Notes: generated from the letters alone by a model not told the origin. Shown: positions 1 to 9,260, counted from the first letter of the stretch. The stretch is DNA of 64,000 nucleotides from Isosphaera sp. (GCA_013822345.1 PNKH01000006.1:56895-120894); one strand, 5' to 3'. Made by a program: numbers and translations.

Positions 1-605
1 CGCAGGTCGGCCACCAGCCCGGCGTGCCGCGGCCGGTCCAGCAGGCACGCGGTCAGCCGGCTGACCGGCCGGCCGAGGGCCTCCGACACCGTCCGCAGGG
101 TCTCCCCGACCGGGGCGGTGACCGACAGCCGGCGGCCGGTCTTCCCGACGTACCGGGTGACCGCCGGCCCGACCGCCAGCTTGCTCATGTAGTAGCACTC
201 GGTCTCGAAGAACTGCCCGGCCCCGGCCAGGGCGATCACCGACATCGCCTCGTACCCGCCCTTGGCCGTCGGCGTCGTCCCCTCGATCGGGTCGACCGCG
301 ATGCTGTACCCGACCGGCCCGGCCCCGGACCCGACCCGCTCCCCCTTGTACAGCCCGAACGACCCGTCCTTCTTCCCCTCCCCGATCGCGATCTCGGCGG
401 CGAACCCGATCCGCCCGAGCCGGTCCCGCATCGCCTCCGTCGCCGCCCGGTCGGCCCGCTCCTTGTCCCCGCGGCCGACCCACTCCGCCGCCGAGATCGC
501 CCCCGCCTCCGTCACCCGCACCAGGTCGAGGTGGTAGTTGTACACCGCGTTCCCCCGCAGTAGGTGGCCGGCGTCGTGCCCGTGGTTGTCCGTGATGGGA
601 GGCAA
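1..605 (-). CDS. glpX: Class II fructose-1,6-bisphosphatase (GlpX), 5' part only
   Basis: Reads leftwards off the window edge, so about 200 N-terminal residues are visible and the C-terminus is missing. GlpX enzymes dephosphorylate fructose-1,6-bisphosphate (and often sedoheptulose-1,7-bisphosphate) in gluconeogenesis or the pentose cycle. Family signatures are clear: LDLVRVTEAGAISAAEW near the start, a GRGDK segment, the metal/phosphate loop IAVDPIEGTT, and YYMSKLAVGP followed later by LLDRPRHAGL. No in-frame ATG exists. A TTG at 605 preceded by GGAG at 5 nt is the start chosen; the GTG at 545 would give a protein 20 residues shorter. Identity is firm; the start is uncertain. Confidence 0.9.
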   Translation of the reverse strand, partial: MPPITDNHGHDAGHLLRGNAVYNYHLDLVRVTEAGAISAAEWVGRGDKERADRAATEAMRDRLGRIGFAAEIAIGEGKKDGSFGLYKGERVGSGAGPVGYSIAVDPIEGTTPTAKGGYEAMSVIALAGAGQFFETECYYMSKLAVGPAVTRYVGKTGRRLSVTAPVGETLRTVSEALGRPVSRLTACLLDRPRHAGLVADL

Positions 606-642
606 GTATACTCCGCGGGGGTCGGGGTCGGCTTGGCAACAC

Positions 643-710
643 GACACCCGCTCCCTGATGGTCGCGGTTCGCCCGGCACGGCGAACCGCGACCGTCAGGG
701 AGCGGGTGTC
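643..710. repeat. Long palindrome between glpX and OYE gene
   Basis: Inverted repeat whose arms begin GACACCCGCTCCCTGA and end TCAGGGAGCGGGTGTC, continuing inward through a GGTCGCGGTTCGCC / GGCGAACCGCGACC pair to a short loop. It lies between two co-directional minus-strand genes, downstream of the flavoenzyme start-distal end and upstream of nothing obvious. It could fold into a stem of about 30 bp in RNA, but no T-tract follows, so a classic intrinsic terminator is not shown. Confidence 0.85.
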
Positions 711-728
711 GGCCGGGGGCGCCGCCGG

Positions 729-2132
729 TCAGCTCTTCTTCCCCAGCTGCTGGACCTCCTTCCACACCCCGCCGTACGCCTCCTTGTCGAACGGCGGGCA
801 CCCGGTCTCGAACTGCCCGAGCGGGTGGTCCTTCGCCCGCATCAGCGCCGTGCAGTAGCTGAACGTCCGGCACACCCGCTTCCGGTCGAGCCGACCGTGC
901 TCCCGCAGCTGCCGCACCCAGTCCGGCTGGGCCAGCGACGCCCGCCCCACCCCGACCAGCGCGATCCGCCCGTCGCGGACGTTCGCCGCCCCCGCCTGCG
1001 GCAGGAACTCCTGCAGGTAGCTGTACCCGGTCCCGACGACCGCCAGGCCCGGGTTCGCCGCCTGGATCGCCCCGGCGATCTTGAAGTGCCGGTCGACCCC
1101 GATCAGCGGGTGCTCCGGCGATTCGTACCCGTCCGGCGGCGGGTACTCGAACGGCCGGCCGAAGTGCGGCTGGGCGTACGGGTTCCCCAGGGCGATGTTC
1201 ACCAGCGCCACCCCGAGGCCCGCCATCTCGCGCACCCACCGGATCGGCTCGGCCAGGTCCGGGGTCAGCGGGTCGGCGTCGCTCAGCCCCCAGCCGTTGA
1301 CCACCGGGGCCGTGTACGCGTCCGGCTCCCCGTCGCCGTTCGCCGCCTTGTGGAACGGGATGCCGTCGAACCCGTTCATCCGGGTCGCCAGGATCACCCC
1401 CGGCACCGCCGCCTTGATCGCCTGGAAGATCTCGCGGGCCAGCCGGGTGCGGTTCTCGAAGCTCCCGCCGTACGGCCCCGGCCGGTTCTTCGCCCCGAGC
1501 AACTCGCTCAGCAGGTACTTGTGGCACTGCTTCACGTCGACGAAGTCGAACCCGACATCGGCGGCCAGCTTCGCCGCGGTGACGTAGTGCTCGACCAGGC
1601 CCTTCAGCTCGTCGTCGGAGGCGAGCGGGGTGTCGGCGGTGATCTTGTACCGGCCGACCAAGAGCGGGTCGTTCGACGGGACCAGCGGGGCGCGGTAACT
1701 GTACCGCCCGGAGTGCGTCAGTTGTAGCCCGATCAGCAGGTCGCCGTCGTCGCCGTTCGCGGCCCGGTGGGCGGCCCGGCAGTCGGCGACCAGTTTCGCG
1801 AACGCCGGCTTCGTCGCCCCGTTCAGGACGATCTGCCGCGGGTTCATCCGGCCGCCGTCGGTGACGGCGCACGCCTCCCCCCAGATCACCTTCGCCCCGC
1901 CGTCGCCGAACCGGACGTACCGGCGGAAGGTGAGCGGCCCGGGGGTGCCGTCCGGCTCGCCATCGCACCCCTCCATCGGGTGGATGCACCACCGGTTCCC
2001 GGCCGTCCGCCCGCCGATCGCGATCGGCCGGTCGAGCGGGGCCAGGTCGTCGGTGAAGCGCAGGTCGATCCCGAGCCGGGCGTTCTCGGCCTCCAGGTCG
2101 GCGACGGTCTTGTACTTGAAGAAGGTGGCCAT
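729..2132 (-). CDS. NADH:flavin oxidoreductase, Old Yellow Enzyme family
   Basis: A 467-residue FMN TIM-barrel protein of the OYE/2,4-dienoyl-CoA reductase superfamily, expected to reduce activated C=C bonds with NAD(P)H in the cytoplasm; the substrate cannot be read from sequence. Supporting segments are NRWCIHPMEGCDGEPDG near residue 50, LTHSGRYSYR in the middle (the usual HxGR-type active-site strand), DFVDVKQCHKYLLSELLG, and ENRTRLAREIF, all in canonical OYE order. It is longer than a minimal OYE barrel (about 360 residues) but has no second domain that I recognise. It starts with ATG at 2132 with GGAG upstream. It is flanked by palindromes on both sides, suggesting a single-gene transcript. 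Confidence 0.88.
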   Translation of the reverse strand: MATFFKYKTVADLEAENARLGIDLRFTDDLAPLDRPIAIGGRTAGNRWCIHPMEGCDGEPDGTPGPLTFRRYVRFGDGGAKVIWGEACAVTDGGRMNPRQIVLNGATKPAFAKLVADCRAAHRAANGDDGDLLIGLQLTHSGRYSYRAPLVPSNDPLLVGRYKITADTPLASDDELKGLVEHYVTAAKLAADVGFDFVDVKQCHKYLLSELLGAKNRPGPYGGSFENRTRLAREIFQAIKAAVPGVILATRMNGFDGIPFHKAANGDGEPDAYTAPVVNGWGLSDADPLTPDLAEPIRWVREMAGLGVALVNIALGNPYAQPHFGRPFEYPPPDGYESPEHPLIGVDRHFKIAGAIQAANPGLAVVGTGYSYLQEFLPQAGAANVRDGRIALVGVGRASLAQPDWVRQLREHGRLDRKRVCRTFSYCTALMRAKDHPLGQFETGCPPFDKEAYGGVWKEVQQLGKKS

Positions 2133-2150
2133 CGGTCTCCTCCCCCGTTG

Positions 2151-2227
2151 AGCCGCGACGCGGAGTCCTCGGAGCGGAGCGCGGGGGGAGCCTTCGCGCT
2201 CCGCTCCGAGGACTCCGCGTCGCGGCT
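2151..2227. repeat. Palindrome family 1, copy A
   Basis: Near-perfect inverted repeat with arms of about 33 bp around a short loop; the shared core is GAGTCCTCGGAGCGGAGCGC. The same core recurs at 10281-10376 and 34004-34089, each time as a full palindrome in a gap between genes. The element touches the stop codon of the MFS gene. Confidence 0.92.
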
Positions 2228-3485
2228 ACGCCGGACCTTTGGCGGGCGGCTCGCGGAACAGCAGCACGAACGCGACGAACCCGGCGGCGTACCCGACGAG
2301 CGGGACGACCCAGACCGCCCCCCAGTCGGTCGCCGTGCCGACCCGGTGGGCGGTCACCACCTGCCCGGCGAGGTAGTTCCCGGCGAGCACCGCCGGGCCG
2401 CTGGCGACGAACGTCACCAGGGCCTGGGTGCCGGCCCGCAGGTGGTCCGGGGCCTTCCGGTCCACCACCACCGACCCGAGCATGGCGAAGAACGCGTAGC
2501 TCAGCCCGTGCATCGGGATGCCGACGGCCACCAGCAGCGGCACGTCCCCGAGGTACAGCAGCCCGTTCCGCAGGACCCACCCGGCCAGCCCGACGGCCAT
2601 CAGCCGCTTCACCCCGAGCCGCCGGACCAGGTACGGGGTGGCGGCCATGCACCCGATCTCGCACCACTGGGCCAGGGTCATCACCACCTCGGGGCCGTTC
2701 CCCCCGAGCACCCCGCCGGTCGCCCGCACCCCCAGGTCCTGCAGGTACGGGGCGGCGAACAGGGTGTAGAACTGGTTCATCAGGTTGCCGAGGAACAGGA
2801 CGGCCGCGAACACCACCACCGACCGGTCCGCCAGCATCCGCACCGCCGGCAGCCCGACCACCTCCCGGACCGGCCGGCCGTACCCCTTCGGCGGGGTGTG
2901 CGGGAGGAACAGCGAGAACCCGGCCATCACCACCGACGCGGCCGACGCCAGGAACAGCGGGTCGGCGGACAGCGGCACCAGGGCCCACCCGACGACCAGC
3001 CCGCCGACCACCCACCCGAACGTCCCGACCAGCCGGACGTACCCGAACGACCCCTCGGAGTCGTGCAGGTTGCGGAAGCTGATGACGGTGGTCAGGGTCA
3101 GGGTGATCTGGCACCCGACGGAGTAGACGAGCATCAGCCCGACCAGGGGGCCGGCGGCCGCGGCCGGGTCGGCGGCCGGGCCGGCGTGGTCCCGGCACCA
3201 CCACCCGGCGGCGGCCAGGGCCGCGGCCATCACCGCGTGCGCCCCGGCCACCACCTTCTCGGCCGCGAACCACCGGTCGGCCAGGAGCCCGACCACGAAC
3301 GGGGCGACCAGCCCGCCGACCGCCAGGGTCATGAACACCAGCCCGACGTCGGCCGGGGCGAACGCCAGTCCGCCCAGCTCCGGGCCGGCCGGCAGGTACC
3401 GGGTGAGCGGGACGATCCACGCCCCGAGCCCGAAGTACTGCAGGAACATCATCACCGCCAGCCGCCCCGGCACCGACCGCAGCAT
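2226..3485 (-). CDS. MFS transporter, nucleoside:H+ symporter (NupG/XapB) type
   Basis: A 419-residue integral membrane protein with about 12 predicted hydrophobic helices. The N-terminus LAVMMFLQYFGLGAWIVPL and the following helix pair ending in LLADRWFAAEK (the MFS A-like motif between helices 2 and 3) match the NupG/XapB nucleoside permease branch of the major facilitator superfamily. Probable role: proton-coupled uptake of nucleosides or similar small solutes across the inner membrane; the real substrate is unknown. It starts with ATG at 3485. No neighbouring nucleoside-metabolism gene supports the substrate, so only the family assignment is strong. Confidence 0.82.
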   Translation of the reverse strand: MLRSVPGRLAVMMFLQYFGLGAWIVPLTRYLPAGPELGGLAFAPADVGLVFMTLAVGGLVAPFVVGLLADRWFAAEKVVAGAHAVMAAALAAAGWWCRDHAGPAADPAAAAGPLVGLMLVYSVGCQITLTLTTVISFRNLHDSEGSFGYVRLVGTFGWVVGGLVVGWALVPLSADPLFLASAASVVMAGFSLFLPHTPPKGYGRPVREVVGLPAVRMLADRSVVVFAAVLFLGNLMNQFYTLFAAPYLQDLGVRATGGVLGGNGPEVVMTLAQWCEIGCMAATPYLVRRLGVKRLMAVGLAGWVLRNGLLYLGDVPLLVAVGIPMHGLSYAFFAMLGSVVVDRKAPDHLRAGTQALVTFVASGPAVLAGNYLAGQVVTAHRVGTATDWGAVWVVPLVGYAAGFVAFVLLFREPPAKGPA

Positions 3486-3599
3486 CCGCCCTCCCGGCCC
3501 GAGCCCGCGTCCCGCCCCGCCGCTGTTGTATCAACCCGGGGCGGTTCGCCGCCGGCCGCGGCCGGGGCTATCATGGCGCGGGTCCCCGGGGGGCGGCGG

Positions 3600-4097
3600 A
3601 TGGGCGTCGGGATCCTGTTCTACCTGGTGATCTGGGTCGCCGGGGTGCTGCTCGCCCTGCTGGTCGGGGCGGCGCTGTTCCGGGCGGCGGTCGCCCTGGC
3701 GAACCGGTCGCTCGGCCCGGTGCGGCGGGGCGAGCCGATCGGGTGGGACTGGGACGCGGACGAGGACGACGACCCCGCCCCGGCGGCCGCGGCGATCCCG
3801 GAGCCGAGCCTCGGCCGGGGGATGAGCGTCCTGTTCCTGACCGCCCTGGTGGTGCTGGCAGTGCTGGTCGCGGTCGAGTCCAACTTCCTCCGCGAGTTCG
3901 GGCTGCGGCGGCGGACGGCCGAGCAGGTCGGGCTGGTCGCCCTGCTGGCGGCCGGGTTCCTCGCCCTGGCCAGTTTCTCCGCCCTCTCCCTCCCGACGAC
4001 GTTCCGCCGGGCCGCCCTGGCCGCCCTGTTCTTCTACCTGATCCTGGCCGCCGTGGTGCTGGTGGCCGCCGGCCTGCTGTTCGCCGTGTTCGGCTGA
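3600..4097 (+). CDS. Small membrane protein of unknown function
   Basis: About 165 residues with one N-terminal helix (LFYLVIWVAGVLLALLVGA), an acidic linker rich in Asp/Ala/Pro, and three further hydrophobic segments. The layout resembles DUF350-like small membrane proteins, but I see no diagnostic motif. The start is placed at the ATG at 3600, directly before the first helix; an upstream ATG at 3573 would add nine residues. It is divergent from the MFS gene with a gap of about 110 bp. No function is proposed. Confidence 0.65.
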   Translation: MGVGILFYLVIWVAGVLLALLVGAALFRAAVALANRSLGPVRRGEPIGWDWDADEDDDPAPAAAAIPEPSLGRGMSVLFLTALVVLAVLVAVESNFLREFGLRRRTAEQVGLVALLAAGFLALASFSALSLPTTFRRAALAALFFYLILAAVVLVAAGLLFAVFG

Positions 4098-4131
4098 CCC
4101 CGAATCTGTCGAGCACGTCGGTCCGAGTACC

Positions 4132-4223
4132 GTAGGGTGGGCCGGGGTCCGCTCCGGACCGAGTCCCACCACCGGTGAGAAGAGGTGGGACTCGCCCGCA
4201 AAGCCCGGCTCGGCCCGCCCTAC
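4132..4223. repeat. Palindrome family 3 (GTAGGGTG...CCCTAC), copy A
   Basis: Outer ends read GTAGGGTGGGCC and GGCCCGCCCTAC; an inner pair GAGTCCCACC / GGTGGGACTC forms a second stem. The same outer ends occur at 23906-24016 and 32494-32582. It lies after the stop codon of the small membrane protein. Confidence 0.8.
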
Positions 4224-4224
4224 C

Positions 4225-4720
4225 CCTCTGACCTCACCCGTCGCTGCGGACGAACACCGGCGGGTCGGCCACCCCGCCGCCGGTGTCGATCCGGACCCGC
4301 ACGGGTTTGCGCCCGGTGCGGCGGCCCGCACGTGCCCGGCGAGGTACCGGACCACCGGCTGGGCCCCGCCGGCGGCCGCCGGGTGCCCACCTTGAGCGGG
4401 TCGAGGACCGCGTCCCGGGTGGCGGCCGCATGGGTCAGCACCTGGTCCGGCGGGACCCGGCCCGGGGCCGGGTCGCGGAGGGCGGTGGCCGCGTCCGCAG
4501 ACGGGTAGCGCGGGGGCGAGACCTTCGGGTCGGGTAGTCCCCGACCCCGACGACGAGTGCCGCCCCCAGTCTCCCCCTGCCGTCGGCCACGTGTGACACC
4601 CGCCGGCCAGGATGTCGTCCCGTGGGATGCCATCCAGCCCCTGAGCCCGGACGGCGTAATGAAGATGACCCCGGCACCGCCTTCGCTCGCGTAACGATCC
4701 CAGGGCCGTGGGTGCCGGCC
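4225..4720 (-). pseudogene. Gene-poor stretch with a possible decayed minus-strand gene
   Basis: About 500 bp without an intact gene. On the minus strand, protein-like pieces appear in three successive frames, for example DQVLTHAAATRDAVLDPLKVG, then QPVVRYLAGHVRAA, then KPVRVRIDTGGGVADPP ending at a TGA near 4234. This pattern fits a frameshifted relic, but I do not recognise the family. Nothing else is visible here. Confidence 0.25.
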
Positions 4721-4723
4721 GGG

Positions 4724-5968
4724 TCAGGTGGTCGGTCCCGCCCAGGGGTGGGCGGCCGCCGCCGGCTCGCCCCCGGGCACCCCGGCGAGTTTCCGGTACA
4801 CGTCCAGGAGCACCGGGAGCACGGCCGCGGGCGAGAACAGCCGCTCGTACCGCAGCCGGGCCGCCCGGCCCATCCGGGCCCGCAACCCGGGGTCGGCGGC
4901 GAGCCGCTCCAGGCCGTCGGCCAGGGCGGACACGTTCCCCGGCGGGACCAGCACCCCGACGTCCTCGGACACCACGTCCGCCACCCCGCCCACGTCGGTC
5001 GCCACGACCGGCAGCCCGTGGGCCATCGCCTCGATGATGCTCATCGGGGTGCCCTCGGTCAGCGACGCCAGCACGAACACGTCCAGCCCCTTGAAGAACG
5101 AACTCTTCGCCCCCGCCCCCTCCCCGAACGGCACCACGCGCACCGGCGGGTCCGCCCCGATGATCAGCGGGTGCCGGGCCAACACGTCCTCCTCGTCCCC
5201 GGGGCTGCCGGCCAGCCGGAGCAGGGCCCCCGGCCGCCGCCGGACCAACTCCCCGAACGCGTCGACCAGCACCAGCGTCCCCTTCAGCCGCTCCCGCCGG
5301 GCCGCGAACCCGAACGTCACCCCATCCCCGAGCCGCTCGGGCGGGGCTGACGCCACCACCGGGTCCTCGACCAGGGGGGGGATGACGAACGTCGGGCCGC
5401 GATACCCGACCTGCTCGCGGAACCGCCGCACCAGCCGCGGGGACAGGGCGGTCACCGCGGCGCAGTCCGGGAGCTGGCCGGCCAGCCGCTCGTACCAGGC
5501 GGCCAGGTCGGCGTTGTGCAGGTCCGACCCCTTGATCTCGCCCCGCGGGGCCCGGATGTCCTGGTACAGGACAGGGACCCCGCGGGCCCGGGCGGCCGGG
5601 ATCACGTCCAGGTTCTGCCACAGGTCCACGACGTGGACCACCGCCGGCCGCCGCCACAGGGCGTGCCCGTACCCGAACCGCAGGATCCGGGTCCGCTCGT
5701 GCTCCGGGGTGGTGCGGCGGACGTACCCGGCCAGCTTCCGGGCCGCCCGGTACGCCCCGACCACCGGGGACGCCCGGGACACCTGGGCCACCGACACCCC
5801 GGCCGCCCGGAGCAGCTCCCGGTACGGGTTCGGGTACTCGTCCGGCCGCCCGACCAGGACGGAGGGCTCCCACCCGGCCGCCCGCAGGTGCTTGGCGTAG
5901 TTGAACAGCAGCTCGTCACCCCCGCTGGCCCGACCCCAGAAGTTGCGGCGGCAGAACGTCACCCTCAT
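4724..5968 (-). CDS. Glycosyltransferase, GT4-like
   Basis: A 414-residue retaining glycosyltransferase with the GT-B fold. The C-terminal half carries the GT4 signature region: GFAARRERLKG, then a stretch ending FEGxxAK-like, and the donor-nucleotide loop LTEGTPMSIIEAMAHGLPVV with the conserved EGxP...E spacing, followed by VGGVADVV and RYERLFSP. It transfers a sugar from a nucleotide donor to a growing glycan on the cytoplasmic face. It starts with ATG at 5968, with GAGGAG 7 nt upstream. It is the last gene of the glycan operon. The donor and acceptor sugars cannot be inferred. Confidence 0.9.
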   Translation of the reverse strand: MRVTFCRRNFWGRASGGDELLFNYAKHLRAAGWEPSVLVGRPDEYPNPYRELLRAAGVSVAQVSRASPVVGAYRAARKLAGYVRRTTPEHERTRILRFGYGHALWRRPAVVHVVDLWQNLDVIPAARARGVPVLYQDIRAPRGEIKGSDLHNADLAAWYERLAGQLPDCAAVTALSPRLVRRFREQVGYRGPTFVIPPLVEDPVVASAPPERLGDGVTFGFAARRERLKGTLVLVDAFGELVRRRPGALLRLAGSPGDEEDVLARHPLIIGADPPVRVVPFGEGAGAKSSFFKGLDVFVLASLTEGTPMSIIEAMAHGLPVVATDVGGVADVVSEDVGVLVPPGNVSALADGLERLAADPGLRARMGRAARLRYERLFSPAAVLPVLLDVYRKLAGVPGGEPAAAAHPWAGPTT

Positions 5969-6228
5969 CGCTGGCTCCTCGGGACGGCCCCGGGCGGCGG
6001 CGGATGAACCGGTCCAGGGTGAACGGCTCGGCCCGGCCGCCGGGACCGGGCCGCGCTCGGCCGCGCCGGGCAGGAGCTGACCCCCACCCACGACACCGCC
6101 GCCGGCGAGGTCCCGGCCGCCTCGACCAACTCGGCGGCCGGCCGGATGGCCACGTCGTTCGGGACCGCCCGGTCGGGCTGCCGGACGACGCGCCCGAACG
6201 TCCCACACCCCATCCGGGGGCGCCCGCC
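5969..6228. other. 260-bp gap inside the glycan operon
   Basis: It separates the aminotransferase stop from the glycosyltransferase start. A minus-strand open frame of 82 codons begins with ATG at 6213, but it lacks a convincing ribosome site and ends in low-complexity Pro/Arg sequence, so it is not called. A decayed gene fragment is possible. Confidence 0.4.
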
Positions 6229-7398
6229 TCAGGCGGCGGACACGGGGGCGGCCTGGGCCCGGACGACCCGGCACACGTCCTCGACCTGCGCCTCGGTCAA
6301 CCCGGGGAACAGCGGGAGGGTGATGACCCGAGTGGCGAACGCCCGGCTCCGGTCGATCCCGGCCGCCGGGACGGCCCGGAACGCCTCGAAGTCGGCCACG
6401 CACGGGTAGTGCAGGCTGGTCTGGATGCCGGCCTCCTTCAGGGCGGCGGCGGTCCGGGCCCGGGCGTCCGGGTCGGGGGCGACCGCCACCATCAGGTGGT
6501 GGGCGCTGCCCGCCGCGTGCCCGTCGAACGGGAGCACCCACCCGGGCAGCCCGGCCAGCCCGCGGCGGTACGCCGCCGCCAGCTCCGCCCGGCGCCGGTT
6601 GTTCCGCCCCAGCTTCGCCAGCTGACACGCCCCGAGGGCCGCCCGCAGCTCGTCGAACCGGTAGTTGTACCCGTGACACACCACGTCGTAGCTGCTGGCG
6701 TGCCCGCGGTCCCGGTCCCAGGTCAGGGTCGTCATCCCGTGCGACCGCAGCCGCCTCAGCCGGTCCGCCAGGTCGTCCCGGTCGGTCGTCACCACCCCGC
6801 CCTCGCCGGTCACCAGGTTCTTGTTGCTGAAGAACGAGAAGCAGGCGACGTCCCCGAGGGCGCCGACCGCCCGGCCGTGCGGCGCCCGCCCCCGCGGGTC
6901 GGCGTACCGCGCCCCCACGGCGTGGCAGGCGTCCTCGATCAGCGCCACCCCGCGGGCCCGGCACAGGTCGACCAGTTCCGGCATGCGGCACAGGTAGCCG
7001 CCGTAGTGCATCACCACCACCGCCCTCGTCCGCGGGGTGAGCCGGCGCTCGACCTCGGCCGGGTCGATCGTCGGCTCGTCGAGCGAGACGATGTCGGCGA
7101 GCACCGGGGCGGCGCCGACCGCGACCGTCATGTTGGCGGACGCCACGAAGTTGACCGCCGGCTGGACGATCTCGTCCCCGGGGCCGAGGCCGAGGGCCAG
7201 GTACGCCAGGTGGATGGCGGCGGTGCCGTTGCTGACCGCGAACGCGTGCCGCGCCCCGGTGAGCTCGGCGAACTGCCGCTCGAACGCCTGGACCTCCGGC
7301 CCCATCGACAGCCACTTGCTCCGCAGCACCCGGAGGACCGCGGCCTCCTCCTCGGGGCCGTAGTCCAGGTTGCTCAGCGGGATCCGCCAGTTGGACAC
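6229..7398 (-). CDS. DegT/DnrJ/EryC1/StrS sugar aminotransferase
   Basis: A 389-residue PLP enzyme that would transfer an amino group to a nucleotide-linked keto-sugar. The PLP lysine is K193 in FFSNKNLVTGEGG; the cofactor-binding EDACHAVGARY at about residue 155 and the N-terminal SNGTAAIHLAYLALGLGPGDE are typical. Length is standard for the family. A 4,6-dehydratase and a sugar nucleotidyltransferase lie upstream in the same operon, so the set dehydratase, nucleotidyltransferase and aminotransferase suggests synthesis of a 4-amino-4,6-dideoxy sugar for the exported glycan. The specific sugar is inference only. Confidence 0.9.
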   Translation of the reverse strand: MSNWRIPLSNLDYGPEEEAAVLRVLRSKWLSMGPEVQAFERQFAELTGARHAFAVSNGTAAIHLAYLALGLGPGDEIVQPAVNFVASANMTVAVGAAPVLADIVSLDEPTIDPAEVERRLTPRTRAVVVMHYGGYLCRMPELVDLCRARGVALIEDACHAVGARYADPRGRAPHGRAVGALGDVACFSFFSNKNLVTGEGGVVTTDRDDLADRLRRLRSHGMTTLTWDRDRGHASSYDVVCHGYNYRFDELRAALGACQLAKLGRNNRRRAELAAAYRRGLAGLPGWVLPFDGHAAGSAHHLMVAVAPDPDARARTAAALKEAGIQTSLHYPCVADFEAFRAVPAAGIDRSRAFATRVITLPLFPGLTEAQVEDVCRVVRAQAAPVSAA

Positions 7399-7463
7399 GG
7401 TCGAATTCCTCCCCCCGGCCGGCGGCCGCCGGGCTCCCGGGTCTGGTCGGGCCTGCGGTCACG

Positions 7464-8456
7464 TCACGAGGGCTTGCGCACCACGATCACGTTCTGCGGG
7501 CAGACGTTCCGGTCGTCGATGTACTCGCACAAGTCGAAGAGCCGGGTCCAATTCTTCTCGACGTAGGCCCGGGGGATGCACGTCTCCCCCCAGCACCGCC
7601 GCTCCGGGGGGTTGTGGTGGTCGAGGACCCAGTGGCAGAACTGGCCGGCGTCGTACTCGGCCAGGTGACGGTCCTTGTCGCCGAAGACCGGCTCCTGGTA
7701 CCGCAAGATGTCGTGTTGGGCCCGGTTCCGCTCCTCGCACTCGAGGATGAACTCCCGCTGCCAGGTGGTCGCGACCAGGAGGCCGCCCGGCTTCAGGACC
7801 CGCCGCAACTCGGCCAGCCACAGCTCGTGGACGTTCTCCGGGAGGTGCGAGAAGACGGAGTACGCGTAGATCAGGTCGAACTTGTCGGCCGGGAACGGGG
7901 TCGGGCCGAACGGGTCGACCATCCGCAGGTCGCACCACCGGTTCGTCTGCCGGACGGCCTCGAACGCGTCCGGGTACGCGTCGACCCCACACAGGTTCTC
8001 TGCCGCCACGTCCTTCAGGAAGAACCGGATCGTCCGGCCCCACCCGCACCCGAAGTCCATGACCGAGGCCGTCGGCGGCAGCGGCCCGACGTGCCGGGCG
8101 TACAACTGCTTGACCAACCGGTAGAAGGTGTACCCGTCCCGGAGGGCGGTGTCCCCGGTGAGCCCGATGAGGGACACCTGCAGCGTCTCGTCCGGCAGGC
8201 TCGGCAGCAGTTGGGCGAGACGGGGGTCCTGCCGCACGCCTTCGGTGTTCAGCCAGAGCCAGTAGTCGTCGTCGACCCCGCCGAACAGTTGGGGATGTGG
8301 GGCCGGGGCGGACGCCACGATCCGCCGCAACCGGGCCACCCGGCGGCGCTCACCGATCCGTTCCCCGACCGAATCCAATGCCCGCCTCAGACGCGCCTTG
8401 TTGGTCTCCCCGATCAGCCGGCCGACGGCCCGCTTGAGACCTTTCACCAGACCCAT
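7464..8456 (-). CDS. SAM-dependent methyltransferase (class I)
   Basis: A 330-residue protein with a basic N-terminal segment and a Rossmann SAM-binding core. Motif I is SVMDFGCGWGRTIRFF and is followed by the acidic strand-end residue in LCGVDAYPDAF; motif IV/post-motif segments are DLIYAYSVFSHLPEN and VLKPGGLLVATT. It probably methylates a sugar or a lipid-linked glycan intermediate, judging from position between the nucleotidyltransferase and aminotransferase genes. It starts with ATG at 8456. The acceptor is unknown. Confidence 0.85.
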   Translation of the reverse strand: MGLVKGLKRAVGRLIGETNKARLRRALDSVGERIGERRRVARLRRIVASAPAPHPQLFGGVDDDYWLWLNTEGVRQDPRLAQLLPSLPDETLQVSLIGLTGDTALRDGYTFYRLVKQLYARHVGPLPPTASVMDFGCGWGRTIRFFLKDVAAENLCGVDAYPDAFEAVRQTNRWCDLRMVDPFGPTPFPADKFDLIYAYSVFSHLPENVHELWLAELRRVLKPGGLLVATTWQREFILECEERNRAQHDILRYQEPVFGDKDRHLAEYDAGQFCHWVLDHHNPPERRCWGETCIPRAYVEKNWTRLFDLCEYIDDRNVCPQNVIVVRKPS

Positions 8457-8504
8457 GGCAGGATCCTCGACACGTGGTACGGCCGATCGGGCACAGGGCC
8501 TCGC

Positions 8505-9260
8505 TCAGACCAGGTCGAACTCGTCCCGCTTCTCGGCGAACAGCTCCTGCGCCTTCGCGTAGTCGTCCGGCCGGCCGATGTCGAGCCACAGGCAGTCGGT
8601 CGGGTACGCGGACACCTTCTCGCCCTGGGCCACCAGCTTCAGCACCAGCTGCGGGAAGTCGAGGTACTGGCCCGGCGGGATGTGGGCCAGCACCCGCGGC
8701 TCGTACACGTAGATCCCCATGCTCACGTGGTAGCTCTTCTCCGGCTTCTCCACGTACCCGCTGATCCGCAGGTCGTCCCCGAACTCCAGCACCCCGAGGT
8801 CGATCTTCACCCGCCGGGTGTGGGCGGCGATCGTCAGGGCCGCCCCCTGCTCCCGGTGGAACCGGACCAGGGCGTCGAAGTCCAGGTTGGTCAGCAGGTC
8901 CCCGTTCATCACCAGGAAGGTGTCGTCCAGCCCCTCGACCAGGGACAGCGACCCGGCCGTCCCGGTCGGCTTCTCCTCGTGCACGTACCGCAGGGTGATC
9001 CGGTCGGCCAGCTCCCGCCGGTGGGTGAAGTACGCCTTCACCAGCTCGGCCAGGTGCCCGAGCGTCAGGGTGATGTCCGAGATCCCGTACCGCAGCAGCC
9101 GGTCGATGAGGACCTCGAGCACCGGCCGGTCCCCGAGCGGGACCAGCGGCTTCGGGAAGTTCACGGTGAACGGCTTCAGCCGGGTGCCCCGGCCGCCGGC
9201 GAGGACGACGGCCCGCAGCCCGGCGGCCGCCGACCCGGTCTTGTCCTGCCCGGTGGTCAT
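8505..9260 (-). CDS. Sugar-1-phosphate nucleotidyltransferase
   Basis: A 251-residue nucleotidyltransferase of the GT-A-like fold that joins a sugar 1-phosphate to an NTP. The N-terminal signature is LAGGRGTRLKPFT followed by FPKPLVPLGDRPVLE; the metal-binding Asp is in FLVMNGDLLTNLDF; the later WLDIGRPDDYAKA is also typical. It is close in size to the GDP-sugar pyrophosphorylase partners of LegB-type dehydratases. Its ATG at 9260 overlaps the stop of the dehydratase gene as ATGA, so the two are probably translationally coupled and act in sequence. Confidence 0.88.
   Translation of the reverse strand: MTTGQDKTGSAAAGLRAVVLAGGRGTRLKPFTVNFPKPLVPLGDRPVLEVLIDRLLRYGISDITLTLGHLAELVKAYFTHRRELADRITLRYVHEEKPTGTAGSLSLVEGLDDTFLVMNGDLLTNLDFDALVRFHREQGAALTIAAHTRRVKIDLGVLEFGDDLRISGYVEKPEKSYHVSMGIYVYEPRVLAHIPPGQYLDFPQLVLKLVAQGEKVSAYPTDCLWLDIGRPDDYAKAQELFAEKRDEFDLV

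Noticed and set aside
5965..6213. 82-codon frame between aminotransferase and glycosyltransferase genes
   Set aside because: No good ribosome-binding site and a low-complexity second half; could be a gene fragment but not supportable.
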